Assembly (NCBI GenBank): GCA_964446285.1
Contig: CAYUNT010000199.1
Span: 1-8,175, forward strand
Direction: 5' to 3'
DNA: 8,175 nucleotides
Origin: CAYUNT01 sp964446285
Lineage (GTDB): Bacteria > Sumerlaeota > Sumerlaeia > SLMS01 > CAYUNT01
Shown: positions 5,330 to 8,175 of the stretch, one piece after another
How positions within the stretch are numbered: the stretch's first letter is position 1
Layout: the number at the start of each line of letters is the position of its first letter
Position numbers and translations under genes: made by a program
The notes under the pieces: generated by a model
Seen by the model: the letters and a program-made list of their open reading frames with translations, nothing else
Database searches by the model: none
Told to the model about the DNA's origin: nothing

Positions 5330-6656
5330 GCGCATCAGAACTGCCGCCGCATTCCCTTGCGATTTCTGAAAAAGCTACCGCGCCGAAGGTAACCGCGCCC
5401 ATGCGGTCGGCATCCACGGCCTGACCATAGCGCAGCGTCCGGCCCCGCGCGCGCCCATCAAGCAGGCGCAAAATGCAGTAAATTGGCGCAATGGAACACA
5501 CGTTGCGGGCGTTGCGGTCTTCGAAAAAACCTCGCATAAATCCCTCGGCATCACCCTGTTCGATTCGCTCGAGCATCTCGCGGTCGCGCCGCGCAACAGA
5601 CTCCATTTCGAGTTCCGACACTGGCGCTTCCGCTCCGAAACGCGGACCGACATGAGCGAAATCCACGCCGCCAATCAGGCAAACCGAATCCGGGCCGCCT
5701 GCCTCGCGAATCGTTTCGCCGAGCGCGCCCAGAAACGCCTCCACCTCCGGGCGCTCAGTGGGGGAGCGGCGCGCCTCAACGTCTGCCTCGAAGGAATCCA
5801 CCAATATCGGCACGATGTTCCAGCCGTCGCGATTCGCCAGGACGTGCTGCAAATACAAGACCTGCAATTCGATGGAATGCTCGCTGGCGTGGGCGAATTC
5901 GCTCTCGAAGAGATCGATTCCATCAAGCCTCGCTTGAAGCGCCTGCAAAAAATCCACATTCACCGGCGCGCGGCCGAATAGACTTCGGAACGGCTTTCGT
6001 GTGGCCGCGAAGGGCGTTTCCATCGGATGATGGATTGTTCCGAGGATGACATACGTTTTTGCGCGGGCGGCGGGCGTCGCGCGGGCGAGCGCTTGATACG
6101 CCCAGGCGTATGCATACGCTCCGCGCGCATAGTCGATGTGCGGGGCGAGAATGGCGCAGACAGATTGTGGAAATGCTGTTGGCGGCGGGTCCGCGCCAGG
6201 TCCAAGGGCATGTTCCGCGCCTTTTCGCCAAAACTCGCGCAACATCGCGGCCGCTTCTTTTTCTTCTTCCTTCTCGCCGGGCGGCGCCATCAAACAGGGG
6301 CGTTCTTCCAGGTCCATCCATGTCTGCCGCGCCTTGCGAATGCGCTCCTCGAAGGCTGAACCTTCCAGATAGCCGAGTTCGTCGAGCGTGTTGGCGAATT
6401 CCTCGAATTGTTCGGTGAGAATCATCTCGCCCGACTGGCGCAGGAAAAGCAGCTGGAGTTCCGCCAGCGTATGGGTGCCGTCAAAGTGTTGAAGGAGAAA
6501 AAGCGCCAAGGGGCTGAGCGGGATGATGACCGGTCCGTCGGCGATTCCAAGCCGGTCGCGGAGGCACAAGACGCGCGCGCCTTCCATTTCGAGGGGAAAT
6601 GCCTCGACGGGGCGCAGGCAGGGCTTTCTCTCGCGCGAGGATTCCGAATCGCTCAT
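5307..6656 (-). CDS. Memo-family protein (AmmeMemoRadiSam system protein B type) with N-terminal extra domain
   Basis: This is a 449-residue protein. The C-terminal part, about residues 165-430, is a Memo domain, an LigB-dioxygenase-like fold. Conserved features include APHIDYARG (His173), ILGTIHHPMETPF (His209/His210), SEHSIELQVLYLQ (His260), GGVDFAHVGPRFG (His335) and VCSIAPIY (Cys387). These match the putative metal and active-site positions known from human MEMO1 (His49, His81, His192, Cys244). The first 100 residues (LRPVEAFPLE... to ...LDELGYLEG) look like a small winged-helix or PqqD-like domain, joined by a charged linker (GEKEEEKEAAAM). Bacterial Memo proteins are often encoded near an AMMECR1 protein and a radical SAM enzyme, neither of which is visible here. 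The substrate is unknown. The ATG at 6656 is preferred over a TTG at 6686 because AAGGA lies 8 bp upstream. The gene is 79 bp downstream of pgi on the same strand and its 3' end overlaps fabG. Confidence 0.85.
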   Translation of the reverse strand: MSDSESSRERKPCLRPVEAFPLEMEGARVLCLRDRLGIADGPVIIPLSPLALFLLQHFDGTHTLAELQLLFLRQSGEMILTEQFEEFANTLDELGYLEGSAFEERIRKARQTWMDLEERPCLMAPPGEKEEEKEAAAMLREFWRKGAEHALGPGADPPPTAFPQSVCAILAPHIDYARGAYAYAWAYQALARATPAARAKTYVILGTIHHPMETPFAATRKPFRSLFGRAPVNVDFLQALQARLDGIDLFESEFAHASEHSIELQVLYLQHVLANRDGWNIVPILVDSFEADVEARRSPTERPEVEAFLGALGETIREAGGPDSVCLIGGVDFAHVGPRFGAEAPVSELEMESVARRDREMLERIEQGDAEGFMRGFFEDRNARNVCSIAPIYCILRLLDGRARGRTLRYGQAVDADRMGAVTFGAVAFSEIARECGGSSDAPTSQGRQ

Positions 6657-6664
6657 GGATGAAT

Positions 6665-6669
6665 TCCTT
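6665..6669 (-). promoter_or_regulatory. Ribosome-binding site that fixes the Memo start
   Basis: Reading the minus strand, AAGGA is followed by 8 bases and then the ATG at 6656. The in-frame TTG at 6686 lies upstream of this motif and has no purine-rich site of its own, so the shorter protein is the better call. Confidence 0.6.
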
Positions 6670-6688
6670 TTCGGGGCCGCGCGCAAAC

Positions 6689-6736
6689 GCTAAGCCGCTG
6701 TTTGTTTTTCCGGCAGACCGGCGTTCAGGGCTTAGC
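6689..6736. repeat. 8-bp inverted repeat in the pgi-Memo gap
   Basis: GCTAAGCC (6689-6696) and GGCTTAGC (6729-6736) are perfect inverted copies. Inside them CCGG-CAGA-CCGG (6710-6721) can form a second small hairpin. The outer repeat begins at the last base of the pgi stop codon. No T-run follows on the minus strand, so it is not a standard intrinsic terminator. It may stabilise the pgi transcript 3' end or cause partial polarity before the Memo gene. Confidence 0.5.
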
Positions 6737-8142
6737 TAGACCGGCGATACGGTGCGCCGCGACTGATACTCAGCCAGTTCCTTGCGTTTTTCCTCGGCCT
6801 TTTCGCCCGGCTGGCCCATCAGGGCATAGGCGGCCTTCTTGCCCTCTTCGACGCCCGGCTGATCGAAGGCGTTGATATTGTAAAGGCCGCCCGCGAAGGC
6901 CGTGGCCACTTCCAGCATGAACAGCAGGCCGCCGACTGATTCCGCCGAAATCGCTGGCAGAACGATCTTCAGATTCGGGCGCTGGGCCTTTGTGAGCGCG
7001 AATTCCGTGGCGTTCAGTTCCGCCGTGATGAGTTCAGACATATCGCGTCCGCGGAAGAGATCGAGCTCCACCACGCCGCGCACGGCCCCCCTCGGGATGG
7101 GGCAGCGGGCGCGCCAGCGTTCCGCCTGAATGAGCGTATGAACCTTGTCGTTCGGGCCTTCGACATAGAGTTGAATCTGCGAATGCTGGTCCGTTGCGCC
7201 CAGTGCCTTGACGGGAGTTTGTCCGGCGCAGACCTCGCGGCCCTTGACGTCGAAGCGCTTGCCAAGGCTTTCCGCCCACAGTTGGCGGTGCCAATCGGCG
7301 ATGTCGCGCAATGCCTGCACATAAGGCATCATGACGGCGATACTCTTGCGGCGTTTCGTATCGAGCAGATAATGCAGGGCGGCGAAAAGATATGCAGGAT
7401 TGCGCATCAGATTGGCCGCCTGGCAGCGTGTGTCCATATAGGCCGCGCCCCGCAGCAAGCCCTCGATGTCGATGCCACAGCAAGCCGCGGGCAGAAGTCC
7501 AACCGCGCTGAAAATCGAGAACCGCCCGCCCACATTTGGCGGAACGGGCAGAGCGGCGATTTCCTTTTTCTTCGACAGCGGGCGCAAAATCCCTTTATCG
7601 GGGTCTGTCGTGTAGATCAGATGCTCCCGAACCGCCGCGCGTCCGACCGCTTTGCCCAAAGCCTCTTCGAGCACCATGTAGGCGGTCATGGTTTCGCTTG
7701 TTGTGCCGGATTTTGTGATGATGTTGACGAGAGTTTTCTTTGGATCGATGGCGTCGAGGCAGCCGGCGATCATTTCGGGATCGGAGTTGTCGAGAACAAA
7801 CAAACGCATGGCGTTTTTTCGCGCCGCGCGGGGGAGGAGGTTGTGGTGCGGATGGCAAAGCGCCGTGAAAAGAGCCGCAGGGCCAAGCGCCGATCCCCCA
7901 ATTCCCACAAGAACAAAATTCTCAAAACGCCGCCGGTATCCGCGCGCCAATTCCATTGCCGTGCCGGCGAGTTCCGTATCGTAGGGGAGGTTGAAAAATC
8001 CTAAATCCTCCGACCGGCGGCGGGATAACTCTTTATGAATAGACTCCGCGCGCCGTTGCAAACCCTGGAGTTCCGCCATTCGGAGTCCATGTTTTTCGCC
8101 CACCATAGTGTCGAGGCAGTTGTTGTAATCGAGCCGTAGCAA
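6736..8142 (-). CDS. pgi: Glucose-6-phosphate isomerase
   Basis: PGI interconverts glucose-6-phosphate and fructose-6-phosphate in glycolysis and gluconeogenesis. The protein has 468 residues, the shorter bacterial form. Two SIS sugar-phosphate domains are visible. The first contains GIGGSALGP (80-88) and the phosphate-binding SGTTSET (145-151). The family signatures are VGGRFSIFSAVGLLP (204-218, with Arg207) and NINAFDQPGVEEGK (422-435). Likely catalytic residues are Glu291 in AESLGK, His320 in DQHSQ and Lys435, matching Glu357, His388 and Lys518 of the rabbit enzyme. The start is a TTG at 8142 with GGAGGT 6 bp upstream, giving the MLRLDYNN N-terminus usual for this subfamily. The next in-frame ATG, 12 codons later, would remove it. 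The promoter must lie beyond the window edge. The Memo gene follows on the same strand and may be co-transcribed. Confidence 0.96.
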   Translation of the reverse strand: MLRLDYNNCLDTMVGEKHGLRMAELQGLQRRAESIHKELSRRRSEDLGFFNLPYDTELAGTAMELARGYRRRFENFVLVGIGGSALGPAALFTALCHPHHNLLPRAARKNAMRLFVLDNSDPEMIAGCLDAIDPKKTLVNIITKSGTTSETMTAYMVLEEALGKAVGRAAVREHLIYTTDPDKGILRPLSKKKEIAALPVPPNVGGRFSIFSAVGLLPAACCGIDIEGLLRGAAYMDTRCQAANLMRNPAYLFAALHYLLDTKRRKSIAVMMPYVQALRDIADWHRQLWAESLGKRFDVKGREVCAGQTPVKALGATDQHSQIQLYVEGPNDKVHTLIQAERWRARCPIPRGAVRGVVELDLFRGRDMSELITAELNATEFALTKAQRPNLKIVLPAISAESVGGLLFMLEVATAFAGGLYNINAFDQPGVEEGKKAAYALMGQPGEKAEEKRKELAEYQSRRTVSPV

Positions 8143-8148
8143 TTTCGC

Positions 8149-8154
8149 ACCTCC
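8149..8154 (-). promoter_or_regulatory. Strong ribosome-binding site supporting the pgi TTG start
   Basis: On the minus strand GGAGGT stands 6 bases before TTG at 8142. The strength and spacing of this site support the non-ATG start, as does the family-typical LDYNN sequence directly after it. Confidence 0.75.
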
Positions 8155-8175
8155 GCAAGAAAATCATCCGGCGCT

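Noticed and set aside
6657..6686. N-terminal extension of the Memo protein from a TTG at 6686
   Set aside because: No ribosome-binding site precedes the TTG, whereas AAGGA stands 8 bp before the ATG at 6656. The extra ten residues show no conserved feature.
7138..8004. Long open frame (288 codons) on the plus strand
   Set aside because: It lies wholly antisense to pgi, whose motifs are continuous across it. Its translation shows no recognisable domain. GC-rich codon use leaves such antisense frames open.

Overview
This window carries two convergent gene blocks with almost no unassigned DNA. By eye the sequence is moderately GC-rich. It looks like the chromosome of a free-living bacterium, not a phage, plasmid or island. 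Every gene is a recognisable core or widespread family, and no transposase, integrase, phage gene, tRNA, rRNA or CRISPR array is seen. The phylum cannot be fixed from this alone. A short PGI (468 aa) with an LDYNN-type N-terminus, a four-Cys (zinc-type) L32, a Memo protein with an N-terminal extension, and spacers holding short tandem repeats would suit an environmental lineage such as a PVC-group or Hydrogenedentota/Sumerlaeota-like bacterium. That is a low-confidence inference.

Plus strand, 204-5329: the classical yceD-rpmF-plsX-fabH-fabD-fabG cluster, which joins a ribosomal protein gene to early phospholipid and fatty-acid synthesis. FabD makes malonyl-ACP, FabH condenses it with acetyl-CoA to start a chain, FabG performs the first reduction of each cycle, and PlsX diverts finished acyl chains from ACP to acyl-phosphate for phospholipid synthesis. 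In many bacteria acpP and fabF follow fabG. Here they are absent and the coding strand switches directly after fabG.

Minus strand, 8142-5307: pgi (glucose-6-phosphate isomerase), then a Memo-family protein (AmmeMemoRadiSam system protein B type) with an extra N-terminal domain. The two are 79 bp apart, and the gap holds an 8-bp inverted repeat. The 3' ends of the Memo gene and fabG overlap by 23 bp, so there is no room for a conventional terminator between the converging units.

The non-coding parts are short: 1-203, 786-855, 1048-1153, 2276-2314, 3308-3424, 4421-4588 and 6657-6735. The most structured is 4421-4588 (fabD-fabG). It holds a 9-bp-period repeat, a 7-bp-period repeat and an inverted pair linking the two. 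One of its 7-mers recurs upstream of rpmF.

I see no clearly new multi-gene system. The points most worth a second look are the repeat-rich fabD-fabG spacer, a cysteine-rich insertion of about 15 residues in FabD, and the lone extended Memo protein behind pgi.
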